64,000 nt of DNA from assembly GCA_036383955.1 (NCBI GenBank), contig DASVNH010000018.1:1-64000 (forward strand), written 5' to 3'. A model generated the notes under the pieces. That model was not told where the DNA came from. It saw nothing but the letters and a program-made list of their open reading frames with translations, and ran no database searches. Below are positions 28,609-36,371 of the stretch, piece by piece; positions within the stretch are counted from its first letter, which is position 1; each line of letters opens with the position of its first letter. This DNA is from JACQFK01 sp036383955. Lineage in GTDB: Bacteria > Planctomycetota > MHYJ01 > JACPRB01. The position numbers and the translations under genes were made by a program.

Positions 28609-28638
28609 GACCGGAACCCGGAACCCCGAACCCGGCGT
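28609..28638. repeat. Heptamer array H
   Basis: Four consecutive words of the type CGGAACC / CCGAACC / CGGCGTA between the rpsA terminator and the guanine deaminase gene. No inverted partner is seen. Confidence 0.55.
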
Positions 28639-28649
28639 AGGATGTCGGC

Positions 28650-29111
28650 ATGAAGCATCTCGTCGAGGCGATCGCCCTCGGCCGCGAAGGGATGACCGGC
28701 GGGGCCGGCGGGCCGTTCGGGGCCGTCGTCGTGCGGAACGGCGACGTCGTGGGCCGCGGCTTCAATCAGGTGCTCCGCACGAACGACCCCACCGCCCACG
28801 CGGAGGTCGTCGCCATCCGCGACGCGACGTCCCGTCTCGGCCGCTTTTCGCTCGAGGATTGCGAGATCTACGCGAGCTGCGAGCCCTGCCCGATGTGCCT
28901 CGGCGCCATCCACTGGGCCCGCGTGCCCCGCCTCTTCTACGGCGCGACCCGCGAGGACGCCGCGGCCGCGGGCTTCAGCGACGCCGACTTCTACCGCGAG
29001 CTCGCCCTGCCGCCGGAGAAGCGGGTCCTGGTGTCGCTCCGCGTCCCGGTCCCCGAGGCCCGCGCCCTCTTCGACGAATGGGCCCGGCTCGCGGGCCGCC
29101 GGCTCTACTGA
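28650..29111 (+). CDS. Guanine deaminase-like nucleoside/nucleobase deaminase
   Basis: 153 residues of the cytidine deaminase fold. Zinc ligands and catalytic Glu are in HAEVVAIRDA and CEPCPMCLGAIHWARV. The sequence after it, LFYGATREDAAAAGFSDADFYREL, matches bacterial guanine deaminase (guanine to xanthine) rather than tRNA adenosine deaminase. A TAGGAT box is six bases upstream of the ATG, with no Shine-Dalgarno site. Ends convergently with the gluQ gene, overlapping by seven bases. Confidence 0.85.
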   Translation: MKHLVEAIALGREGMTGGAGGPFGAVVVRNGDVVGRGFNQVLRTNDPTAHAEVVAIRDATSRLGRFSLEDCEIYASCEPCPMCLGAIHWARVPRLFYGATREDAAAAGFSDADFYRELALPPEKRVLVSLRVPVPEARALFDEWARLAGRRLY

Positions 29112-30001
29112 AACGCCCGCAGCCGGTCGGGCGTCAGCGTCAGCCGCTCCCGGCTCAGCTTCGCCCACGACCAGCGGGGCAGCAGGCAGGCCGGCGTCGC
29201 GTCCCCCTCGCCGAGCCCCGAGGATTCCGCCAGCAGGCCGATGATCCGCTCCGGCTTCGCCCCCGCGTCCCGCAGCCCCGCCAGCCAGGTGCCCCCGTGC
29301 CGCTTCGCCAGCCGCGTCCCGTCCGCCCCCAGCACCAGCGGCACGTGGCCGTACGACGGCGGCTCGACCCCCAGCGCCCGGCACACCAGGATCTGCCGCG
29401 CCGCCGAGGGAAGCAGGTCGTCGCCCCGCACCACTTCCGTCACGCCCTGGTCGACGTCGTCCGCCGCCACCGCGAGCTGGTACGACGGCTGGTCCGGGCT
29501 TCGCGCGACGACGAAGTCGCCGACGTCCTTCGCCACGTCGCAGGCGCGCGGGCCGTACAGGCGGTCGACGAAGCTCACCTCGCCGGGCTCGACGCGCAGG
29601 CGCCACGCGACGGGCGTCGAAGCGCCGATCCCGGCGCGGCAGGTGCCGGGGTAGCACGGCTCCACGTCGCCCTCGTGAGGGGCCGACTGGGCCAGCTCGG
29701 ACTTGCCGCAGCGGCAGGGGTAGATCTTTCCCGCCAGCCGCGCGAAGGTCGCGCGGTAGAAGTCGCGGCGCGCGCTCTGGACGACGATGTCGCCGTCCCA
29801 GTCGAAGCCGAGCCAGCGGAGGTCGTCGACGATCCGCTCCACCGCCCCCGGCTTGGTGCGCGAGGCGTCGAGGTCCTCGACGCGCAGGAGGACGCGGCCG
29901 CCGGCGGCGCGGGCGGAGAGCCAGGCCCAGAGGAAGGTGCGCACGTTGCCGAGATGGAGCCGGCCGCTGGGGCTGGGCGCGAGGCGTCCGACGGGCATCA
30001 T
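29105..30001 (-). CDS. gluQ: Glutamyl-Q tRNA(Asp) synthetase
   Basis: A truncated glutamyl-tRNA synthetase paralogue that attaches glutamate to queuosine of tRNA-Asp. 298 residues, without an anticodon-binding domain. Class I signatures: HLGN near residue 20 within APSPSGRLHLGNVRTFLWAW, and LAKRHG in place of KMSKS. The zinc site typical of the family is CRCG ... CYPGTC. Start at MMPVGRLAPSPSG; a longer frame to 30181 has no support. TATACT lies 15 bases upstream of the start on the minus strand. Confidence 0.92.
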   Translation of the reverse strand: MMPVGRLAPSPSGRLHLGNVRTFLWAWLSARAAGGRVLLRVEDLDASRTKPGAVERIVDDLRWLGFDWDGDIVVQSARRDFYRATFARLAGKIYPCRCGKSELAQSAPHEGDVEPCYPGTCRAGIGASTPVAWRLRVEPGEVSFVDRLYGPRACDVAKDVGDFVVARSPDQPSYQLAVAADDVDQGVTEVVRGDDLLPSAARQILVCRALGVEPPSYGHVPLVLGADGTRLAKRHGGTWLAGLRDAGAKPERIIGLLAESSGLGEGDATPACLLPRWSWAKLSRERLTLTPDRLRAFQ

Positions 30002-30179
30002 TCTTTTGACGTCCCGAGTATAGCGGGGGGCGGCACTTTCCCGGCCTGCCGTCGTAGATAGGGCCGAGCGACGCGCGGGTTCCGCGACATCCCTCCCGCT
30101 CACCCTGATCTCCCCTCCCTTGCTCGCGGGAGGGACGTCGAAGTCGGAACCCGCGCCCGCTCTTACAAGCGGAGGCGCC

Positions 30180-30521
30180 ATGAAGCGCGCGCACGCGGTC
30201 CTGTGGCTGGCGCTGGCGGCCTGCCGGAGCCCGGAGCCGGGGACCGGCCCCCACGTCGTCGACCGCGAGTACGCCCGCCCCGCCGGCGCGCTCTGGAGCG
30301 CCGCGGTGCAAAGCGTGCGGGAAGAGGGCCGGGGCCTCCGGAGCGCGAGCTACGACCGCGACGGCGGCACGCTCGAGGGCGACGCCCTTCGCGTGTCGGT
30401 GAAGCCGGCGCGGGAGGCGCGCGGCCGGGTGTCGATCCGCGTCGGGCCCGACGAGGAAGCGCGGGCGCGGCGCCTGCACGACCGCATCGCCGAGATTCTT
30501 GAGGCGGGAGGCCGGCCATGA
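30180..30521 (+). CDS. Small lipoprotein
   Basis: 113 residues. Lipoprotein signal MKRAHAVLWLALAAC with lipobox LAAC. The mature part contains a beta-alpha pattern (ALWSAAVQSVREEGRGL) also seen in small envelope lipoproteins, but the family is not recognised. Preceded by GGAGG seven bases before the ATG. The stop overlaps the next start (ATGA). Confidence 0.7.
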   Translation: MKRAHAVLWLALAACRSPEPGTGPHVVDREYARPAGALWSAAVQSVREEGRGLRSASYDRDGGTLEGDALRVSVKPAREARGRVSIRVGPDEEARARRLHDRIAEILEAGGRP

Positions 30522-30790
30522 AAGCGATCGCCCTGCTGCTGTCCGTCGCGCTCCTGGCGGGCGCGGCGCCCCAGGACGTCGACGACTACGCCCGCCGGGA
30601 AGCCGCGTCGCGCGAGCTCGAGGATTTCCAGGGCGGGTTCACCGGCGTCTGGGTCGTGGCCCTGTTCAGCCTCGTGCTGGGGGGCATCGTCTGGCTGGCG
30701 TTCGACGAGTGCGAAGAATGCGGCCGGGCGACCTACGAGGTGCTGCCGCCCTGGGAAGGACCGACACCGCGGCCCCAGTTGAGCCCGTAA
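30518..30790 (+). CDS. Small exported membrane protein
   Basis: 90 residues: a signal peptide (MKAIALLLSVALLAGAAP), a charged linker, one membrane helix (VWVVALFSLVLGGIVWLAF) and a short acidic tail with CEEC. Translationally coupled to the upstream lipoprotein by an ATGA overlap, so the two probably act together at the envelope. The CxxC could bind metal. Unknown function. Confidence 0.65.
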   Translation: MKAIALLLSVALLAGAAPQDVDDYARREAASRELEDFQGGFTGVWVVALFSLVLGGIVWLAFDECEECGRATYEVLPPWEGPTPRPQLSP

Positions 30791-30807
30791 AGGGTATCCT
30801 GGGGCGG

Positions 30808-31551
30808 ATGAGCGCGCTCTTCGTGTCGCACGGGTCGCCCGCGGTGGCCGTCGAGGACGACGCCTGGTCCCGCGCGCTCGCCGCCTGGGCCGCCCGCCGC
30901 CCCAAGCCTCGCGCCGCCGTCGTGATGTCCGCGCATTGGGAAGGGCCGCTGGCGGCGACCGCCTCCGCCGCCCCCGGGACGATCCACGACTTCGCGGGAT
31001 TCCCGGAGGCGCTCTATCGGCTCACGTATCCCGCTCCGGGCGCGCCGGAGCTGGCGAAGGAGGTCGCCCGCCGGACCGGGGCGGCGCTCGACGCCCGGCG
31101 CGGGCTCGACCACGGCGCCTGGGTGCCGCTGCGGAAGATGTATCCGGACGCCGACGTCCCGGTGACGCAGCTTTCGGTGCCGCTGAACGTCGACCTCCGC
31201 GCGCTGGGCCGGGCGCTGGCGGAGCTGCGGAAGGACGGCGTGCTGCTCATGGGCAGCGGCGGGGCGGTGCACAATCTCCGGAGCCTGACGTGGGGCGACA
31301 AGGACGCGGCGACGGCGACCTGGGCGAAGGACTTCGACCGCTGGGTGGCGGAGCGGGCGGGGGACGCGGACGCGCTCGCCGGATGGGCGACGGCCCCCGA
31401 GGCGGCGCGGGCGCATCCCACGCCGGAGCACTTCCTTCCGATCCTCTTCGCCGCGGCCGCCGCGCTGCCCGGCGACCGGCTGGAGACGATCTACGAGGGC
31501 TTCCACTACGGGACGCTCTCGATGCGCACCTTCGCGCGGGTCAGCGCGTGA
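30808..31551 (+). CDS. DODA-type (LigB-fold) extradiol ring-cleavage dioxygenase
   Basis: 247 residues. Matches the YgiD / 4,5-DOPA dioxygenase group, which opens catechol-type rings using a non-haem metal. Conserved histidine motifs appear in order: VSHGSP, SAHWEG, LDHGAWVPL and GGAVHNL. A TATCCT lies seven bases before the ATG, again suggesting a leaderless transcript. The true substrate is unknown. Confidence 0.88.
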   Translation: MSALFVSHGSPAVAVEDDAWSRALAAWAARRPKPRAAVVMSAHWEGPLAATASAAPGTIHDFAGFPEALYRLTYPAPGAPELAKEVARRTGAALDARRGLDHGAWVPLRKMYPDADVPVTQLSVPLNVDLRALGRALAELRKDGVLLMGSGGAVHNLRSLTWGDKDAATATWAKDFDRWVAERAGDADALAGWATAPEAARAHPTPEHFLPILFAAAAALPGDRLETIYEGFHYGTLSMRTFARVSA

Positions 31552-31566
31552 CGCGCGCCAACCGCG

Positions 31567-32166
31567 CTAGCGCGGCTTGAGGGCGTCGCGGAAGGCCCGG
31601 TCGATGTCGGCTTGAGAGACCGGCGGCCGCAGGGTGACGCGAAGACGACCGCCGCTGAGGGAGGCCGTCAGCTCGAGGTCGCCGAGGCGGCCCTCCCAAC
31701 GCGTGTGGGAGCCCTTGACCGAGACGCCGCCGCGGGCCCCGGCGGCGTCCAGCTCTTCGCGCAGGATCGGCCAGAGATCGTTCGCGCTGGTGAAGGCGAG
31801 CGTCTCGAGGAATCGCGTGTTCCCGGCGCTCGTCTGGGAGTACTTGAGCTCCCTCGCGTCGGGGCTCCGCTCGTGAAGTCTCCGCAGCAGGGCCGAGGGC
31901 GGCGGCGCGAAACCCTCGAGGGAGGCGGCCTCCCGGATCCAGACGCGGTTGTTCGGGTAAAGCGCGTAGCCGCAGCGGCCGCAGACCAGCCCCGTCGGGG
32001 CCGGATCCTCGCTCTCGAACGTCCGGACCTCCCCGCGTCCCACCGGGCCCGGCCGGAGTTCCGCGTGCCCCATCGGGCAGGTCGCGGGCGGAAGCGGGGT
32101 CGGCTCGTGCCGTTCCGGCGTCGCGCAGCCGGCCAGCAGCAGGCAGAGGAGCGCCCTTGGGTTCAT
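31567..32166 (-). CDS. Lipoprotein with a cysteine-rich segment
   Basis: 199 residues. Signal MNPRALLCLLLAGC with lipobox LAGC. The mature part has CPMGHAELRP and CGRCGYALYPNN, which look like a partial zinc-binding site, then a soluble domain of unknown fold. Divergent from dus; its ATG lies inside the dus promoter, so transcription of the two genes must interfere. Confidence 0.65.
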   Translation of the reverse strand: MNPRALLCLLLAGCATPERHEPTPLPPATCPMGHAELRPGPVGRGEVRTFESEDPAPTGLVCGRCGYALYPNNRVWIREAASLEGFAPPPSALLRRLHERSPDARELKYSQTSAGNTRFLETLAFTSANDLWPILREELDAAGARGGVSVKGSHTRWEGRLGDLELTASLSGGRLRVTLRPPVSQADIDRAFRDALKPR

Positions 32167-32185
32167 ACCCGCGGGATGATAGCAT
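32157..32185 (+). promoter_or_regulatory. Promoter of dus
   Basis: TTGGGT, 17 bases, TAGCAT. The -10 box ends seven bases before the TTG start at 32193. It overlaps the start codon of the divergent lipoprotein gene. Confidence 0.6.
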
Positions 32186-32192
32186 CTGGGGC

Positions 32193-33245
32193 TTGTTCAA
32201 GATCGGCGACCTCCAGGTCCGGCTGCCCGCCGTGCAGGCGGCGCTCTCCGGCTACTCCGACCGCGCCATGCGGGTGGTCGCCCGCCGGCGCGGCGCCGAG
32301 CTTTGCATGGCCGAGGTCGTCCTCGACAAGCTGGTCCTCGTCAAGGGCAAGCTCCGCGACCGCCTCCTCGGCATCGGCGACGACGACCATCCCATCGGCG
32401 GCCAGCTCATGGGCGCCGAGCCGGAACAGTTCGGCCTCGCCGCCGCCGAGCTCGTCGAGCACGGCTACGACCTCGTCGACATCAACTTCGGCTGCCCCGT
32501 CCGCAAGGTCCTCGGGCGCTGCCGCGGCGGCTATCTGCTCACCACGCCGGGGGTCGCGCTCGACATCGTGAAATCGGTGCTGGATCGCGTGGGCGGTCGG
32601 AAGCCCGTGACGGTCAAGATGCGCCGCGGCTTCGACGATTCGCTGGAGAGCGAAAAGAACTTCTTCGACATCCTCCAAGGCGCCTTCGACCTGGGCGTCG
32701 CTTCCGTCACCGTCCACGGCCGCACCGTCGAGCAGCGCTACGTCGGGCCGTCGAACCGCGACTTCCTCCGCCGCGTCAAGGAGCGGGCCGGCTCCCGGGT
32801 GATCCTGGGCAGCGGCGACGTCTTCGCGCCTGAGGACGTGCCCGCGATGATGGCGGCGACGGGCGTCGACGGCTGCTGGATCGCCCGCGGCGCCATCGGC
32901 AACCCGTTCATCTTCCGCGAGGTCCGGGCGCTCCTCGACGGCCTGCCGATCCCCGAGCCGCCGTCGATCGCCGAGCAGCGCGACGCGCTCGCCGAGCACC
33001 TCGCGCTCACGGCGGAGGAGGTCAGCCCCGAGCGCGCCGGCGTCATCCTCCGCAAGACCGGCATTCGTTACGCGGACCTGCACCCTTGCCGGGAGGAGGT
33101 CCGTAAAGCTTTCATCGAAGCGCGGACCACGGGGGACGTCGAACGCGTCCTCGCGCGCTATTACGACCCGATGTCCGCGTGGCCGCCCGTCGTTCGCCGC
33201 GAACGCGTCGACCGGGTGGCGGCGGGCGCCGTATTGGAAGAGTAG
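32193..33245 (+). CDS. dus: tRNA-dihydrouridine synthase
   Basis: An FMN enzyme that reduces uridine in tRNA D-loops. 350 residues when started at the TTG giving MFKIGDLQVRLPAVQAALSGYSDRAMR, which fits both the promoter and the normal start of the family; upstream in-frame codons lie within the promoter. Catalytic cysteine in NFGCPVRKV, followed by VTVHGRTVEQRYVG and the FMN phosphate-binding ILGSGDVF. It ends in a TAG that begins heptamer array F. Confidence 0.92.
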   Translation: MFKIGDLQVRLPAVQAALSGYSDRAMRVVARRRGAELCMAEVVLDKLVLVKGKLRDRLLGIGDDDHPIGGQLMGAEPEQFGLAAAELVEHGYDLVDINFGCPVRKVLGRCRGGYLLTTPGVALDIVKSVLDRVGGRKPVTVKMRRGFDDSLESEKNFFDILQGAFDLGVASVTVHGRTVEQRYVGPSNRDFLRRVKERAGSRVILGSGDVFAPEDVPAMMAATGVDGCWIARGAIGNPFIFREVRALLDGLPIPEPPSIAEQRDALAEHLALTAEEVSPERAGVILRKTGIRYADLHPCREEVRKAFIEARTTGDVERVLARYYDPMSAWPPVVRRERVDRVAAGAVLEE

Positions 33246-33352
33246 GTACCAGGTACCGGGTACCAGAAACCGGGCTAGTCGCCCCCCCCCGTCTCCCCCC
33301 GGGGGGAGAGGGGGGACGGCCCGGTACCCGGTACCTGGTACCTGGTACCTCG
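33243..33352. repeat. Heptamer array F, inverted pair around a C/G palindrome
   Basis: Left arm of GGTACCA / GGTACCG words (33243-33276), a long C-run/G-run palindrome in the centre, right arm CGGTACC / TGGTACC (33318-33350). The whole is an imperfect palindrome of about 110 bases. It starts with the dus stop codon and ends just before the Shine-Dalgarno of the ThuA gene. Probable dus terminator. Confidence 0.75.
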
Positions 33353-33366
33353 TAAGGAGAAGAATC

Positions 33367-34227
33367 GTGCGCGTTCTGATCGCCCTCCTGATCATGTCGG
33401 CCGCGGGCTTCGCCCAGGACAAGAAGCTGGTGCTGGTGGCCGGCAAGCAGAGCCACGGGCCCGGCGACCACGAGTTCCGGGCCGGCTCTATGCTGCTGCA
33501 GAAATGCCTGACGGGCTTTCCCGGCTTGAAGGTCGAGGTCGTCAGCAACGGCTGGCCGGCGGACGAGGCCGTGTTCGAGGGCGCGACGGCCGTCGTGTGC
33601 TACGCCGACGGCGGCGGCGGGCATCCGTTCGTCCAGGGCGACCGGCTGCAAAAAGTCGGGGCGTGGGCGAAGAAGGGCGTCGGGATCGGCTTCATGCACT
33701 ACGGCGTGGAGGTCCTGAAGGACAAGGGCGGCCCCGAGTTCAAGGACTGGACCGGCGGCTATTACGAGCACAGCTACTCGTGCAACCCGATGTGGTCGCC
33801 CGAGTACAAGACCTTCCCCGACCACCCGGTCGCCCGCGGCGTGAAGCCCTTCAGCACCAACGACGAGTGGTACATGAACATCCGCTTCCGCGACGACCCC
33901 GCCGGCATCGTGCCCATCCTGTCGGCCGTCCCCTCGGAGCAGGTCCGCAAGGGCCCGTACGTGTACCCGAAGGGTCCCTACGAGCACGTCGTCGCCAACG
34001 CCGGCAAGAGCGAGACGATGATGTGGGCCGTCGAGCGCGCCGATGGCGGCCGCGGCTTCGGCTTCACCGGCGGCCACCGCCACAAGAACTGGGGCGACGA
34101 CAACCATCGCAAGGTCGTCCTCAACGCCCTCGTCTGGCTCTGCAAGCTCGAGGTGCCCGCGGAGGGCGTCGCCTCCGCCGTCACCGCCGACGACCTCCAG
34201 CAGAACCTGGATCCGAAGAAGAAATGA
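33367..34227 (+). CDS. Exported ThuA-domain protein
   Basis: 286 residues with a signal peptide (RVLIALLIMSAAGFAQD). The ThuA / glutamine amidotransferase-like fold is indicated by VLVAGKQSHGPGDHEF at the start and by GFTGGHRHKNWGDDNHRKVVLNALVW at the end. ThuA proteins are linked to sugar metabolism and are abundant in Planctomycetes; most have no proven activity. GTG start with AAGGAG seven bases upstream. The stop overlaps the start of the peptidase-like gene (ATGA). Confidence 0.85.
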   Translation: MRVLIALLIMSAAGFAQDKKLVLVAGKQSHGPGDHEFRAGSMLLQKCLTGFPGLKVEVVSNGWPADEAVFEGATAVVCYADGGGGHPFVQGDRLQKVGAWAKKGVGIGFMHYGVEVLKDKGGPEFKDWTGGYYEHSYSCNPMWSPEYKTFPDHPVARGVKPFSTNDEWYMNIRFRDDPAGIVPILSAVPSEQVRKGPYVYPKGPYEHVVANAGKSETMMWAVERADGGRGFGFTGGHRHKNWGDDNHRKVVLNALVWLCKLEVPAEGVASAVTADDLQQNLDPKKK

Positions 34228-35657
34228 TCACGCTCGGACTGGTCCTGGCGCTGGCTCAGGAGGTCGATCGGCCGCTCCACGGCGCCGTCGACCTGAGCCT
34301 CGGCGAGACGGCGTCAGTCGAGCTGCCCGACGGGACGAAGGCCGTCGTCAAGCTCGTCGCGCTGAAGGAGACCCTCGACGACGTGAACGGCGCGGTGCGC
34401 CGGGCCGAGGTGAAGGCGGAAGTCGACGGCCGCCCCGTCGACCTGGTCTGCGGCACCTACCATCTGCCGACGCGGACGGGGCGGGTGCGGATCGACTGTC
34501 CGATCACGAAGGGCTACACGGCGAAGGCGCGGCAGGGAATGCCGGGGCAGGCGTCGACCGCCAACGTATGGGGCCTGCTCAAGGACGCGCGGCTGCGGGT
34601 CTGGGTCGACGGTTCGCCGTACATCGATCCGGCCACGTTCGGCTATCCGGCCAAGCAGCGCTGGTTCGCGTCGTTCACCCAGATGGGCAACGAGCCGGTC
34701 TACGTCGACGGCGGCGACATGCCCCACAAGAAGGACATCTACTACCACTACGGCAACGACATCGGCGGGCCGGAAGGGCTCGTCGACGTGGTGGCCGCGA
34801 CCGACGGCCTGGTCGTCGTGTCGGGCAACCAGAAGCTCGACGGCCACGAAGGCACGCCGGCGGCCACGCGCTACGACGTCGTGTATCTGCTCGACGCCCG
34901 CGGCTGGTACTACCGCTACAGCCACCTGAAGTGGATCGAGGCGCGCGTGCGCCCCGGCGCCCGGGTGAAGCGGGGCGAGAAGCTCGGCGTGCTCGGCAAG
35001 GAAGGCGGGAGCGGCGGCTGGTCGCACCTGCATTTCGACATCTCCCGCCGCCAGCCGTCGGGGCAGTGGGGCATCGAGGACGGCTACGCGTTCCTCTGGG
35101 AGGCGTACCGCCGCGAGCATCCGACGGACCTTGTCGCGGTCGCCCGCCCGCACGCCCTGATCTGGGCGGGGCAGACGGCGACGCTCGACGCGTCGAGCTC
35201 GATCGGCGACGGCCTGAGCTTCGACTGGGGCTTCTCGAAGGAGGCCCGGGTGGAGCGGCGCTACGACGCGCCCGGCACCTACTGCGAGCCCGTCAAGGTC
35301 ACGGACGGGGAGGGGCGGGAGGACGTGGACTTCGCCGTCGTGCAGGTGCTCGACAAGGCCGCGCCGGACAAGCTGCCGCCGACGCTGCACGCGGCCTACG
35401 CGCCGTCGTTCGGGATCCGGCCGGGCGACCCGGTGACCTTCTTCGTGCGGAGCTTCCGGGCGGGGAAGGCGGAGGAGACCTGGACCTTCGGCGACGGCAC
35501 GCCGCCGGTGAAGGTGCAGTCGGACGGCAACGCGGAGGTCCACGCGGCGATGGGCTACGCGCAGACGATCCACCGCTTCGCGAAAGCGGGCCGCTACGTG
35601 GTGAGCGTCGAGCGCCCGGGGGCCGTCGCGCGGCTCTACGTCCGTGTCGACAAATGA
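34224..35657 (+). CDS. Exported M23-like peptidase with PKD-like C-terminus
   Basis: 477 residues. N-terminal hydrophobic MITLGLVLALAQ; a beta-rich region; an M23/LytM-type domain with HYGNDIGG (H-x3-D zinc ligands) and SHLHFDIS (H-x-H); then two PKD-like beta domains (LDASSSIGDGLSFDWGFSKE and TWTFGDGTPPVKVQ). M23 enzymes cut peptidoglycan cross-links, but the C-terminal modules suggest a surface role. The last 121 bases are repeated at 36169-36289 behind a foreign insert. Confidence 0.82.
   Translation: MITLGLVLALAQEVDRPLHGAVDLSLGETASVELPDGTKAVVKLVALKETLDDVNGAVRRAEVKAEVDGRPVDLVCGTYHLPTRTGRVRIDCPITKGYTAKARQGMPGQASTANVWGLLKDARLRVWVDGSPYIDPATFGYPAKQRWFASFTQMGNEPVYVDGGDMPHKKDIYYHYGNDIGGPEGLVDVVAATDGLVVVSGNQKLDGHEGTPAATRYDVVYLLDARGWYYRYSHLKWIEARVRPGARVKRGEKLGVLGKEGGSGGWSHLHFDISRRQPSGQWGIEDGYAFLWEAYRREHPTDLVAVARPHALIWAGQTATLDASSSIGDGLSFDWGFSKEARVERRYDAPGTYCEPVKVTDGEGREDVDFAVVQVLDKAAPDKLPPTLHAAYAPSFGIRPGDPVTFFVRSFRAGKAEETWTFGDGTPPVKVQSDGNAEVHAAMGYAQTIHRFAKAGRYVVSVERPGAVARLYVRVDK
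35535..35655 (+). repeat. 121-bp direct repeat, copy 1 (3' end of the peptidase gene)
   Basis: Runs from GAGGTCCACGCG to GTCGACAAAT and matches 36169-36289 with one visible mismatch. Encodes the last 40 residues of the M23-like protein. Confidence 0.95.
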
Positions 35658-36168
35658 GCCCGATGTCGAGCAAGATCTCTCCGAAGCGGGTGCTCGAATG
35701 AGGGCGCGGGTCGATCTGGAGCTTGGGGCTGGTCCACCACGCCGGGTCTCTGTGGAGGTGGAGGTCGTCCATGCCACGCACCAGCCACCCGCTCCAAAGG
35801 TGACCATATCTTCAGCCGAGTCATTTAGGCGGCAAGCCGAGTCGTTTAAGCGATTTGAAAGAGCCGCACTCTGTGGCGCTCACTTCGCTGCGATGGATCT
35901 TCCAGAGGCATTGGTCAAAGAGGGTGTCGATATCCAAGTTGTGGATGTGATGGATTTTGTCGGTACCAGCCAAGTGATGGTGGCCCTGGCAACCATTCGA
36001 GCTGTTTGGAAGGCGATTGGATACTCGCCTCCTCATGCCCTTGCCCCTTATGCTGATGAAGCCGCGGATGCGGTGTGTTTTCCACTAAGGATGAGTCCTC
36101 CCGGCTCCGGAAGTAAGAGAGTCGTCACGTAAACAAGGGCAAGCGTCACCACTTGCTTCAGCAAGTCC
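35656..36168 (+). other. 513-bp lower-GC insert between the direct repeats
   Basis: From about 35815 to 36160 the composition is clearly less GC-rich than on either side. It carries one gene (35698-36132) and, at its right end, a small hairpin ACTTGC/GCAAGT (36151-36166). No transposase or integrase is present. Confidence 0.7.
35698..36132 (+). CDS. Hypothetical cargo protein of the insert
   Basis: 144 residues from the ATG giving MRARVDLELGAG; a GTG at 35644 inside the peptidase gene is less likely. Predicted mixed alpha/beta, with VTISSAESFRRQAESFKRFERAA and MVALATIRAVWKAIGYSP as probable helices. No signal peptide, no membrane segment and no family that I recognise. Codon use differs from all neighbours, with A/T-ending codons common. 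The first part (to about residue 40) is still GC-rich, so the gene may be a fusion of local and foreign sequence. Confidence 0.6.
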   Translation: MRARVDLELGAGPPRRVSVEVEVVHATHQPPAPKVTISSAESFRRQAESFKRFERAALCGAHFAAMDLPEALVKEGVDIQVVDVMDFVGTSQVMVALATIRAVWKAIGYSPPHALAPYADEAADAVCFPLRMSPPGSGSKRVVT

Positions 36169-36289
36169 GAGGTCCACGCGGCGATGGGCTACGCGCAGAC
36201 GATCCACCGCTTCGCGAAAGCGGGCCGCTACGTGGTGAGCGTCGAGCGCCCGGGGGCCGTCGCGCGGCTCTACGTCCGGGTCGACAAAT
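36169..36289 (+). repeat. 121-bp direct repeat, copy 2
   Basis: Second copy of the 3' end of the M23-like gene, including a stop codon (TAG instead of TGA). Without an upstream coding region it is a non-functional remnant of the original gene end or a duplicated target. Confidence 0.95.
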
Positions 36290-36371
36290 AGAGTCTGATT
36301 CTCCCGCAACAACGGAGGCCCCCCCGGGTTATTAAGGGACAGGGGCGGGATTCCTGGTGGGAGATTAGAGC

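Noticed and set aside
36169..36335. Short gene formed by the second 121-bp repeat copy
   Set aside because: It is the duplicated end of the peptidase gene without a start or upstream domain.
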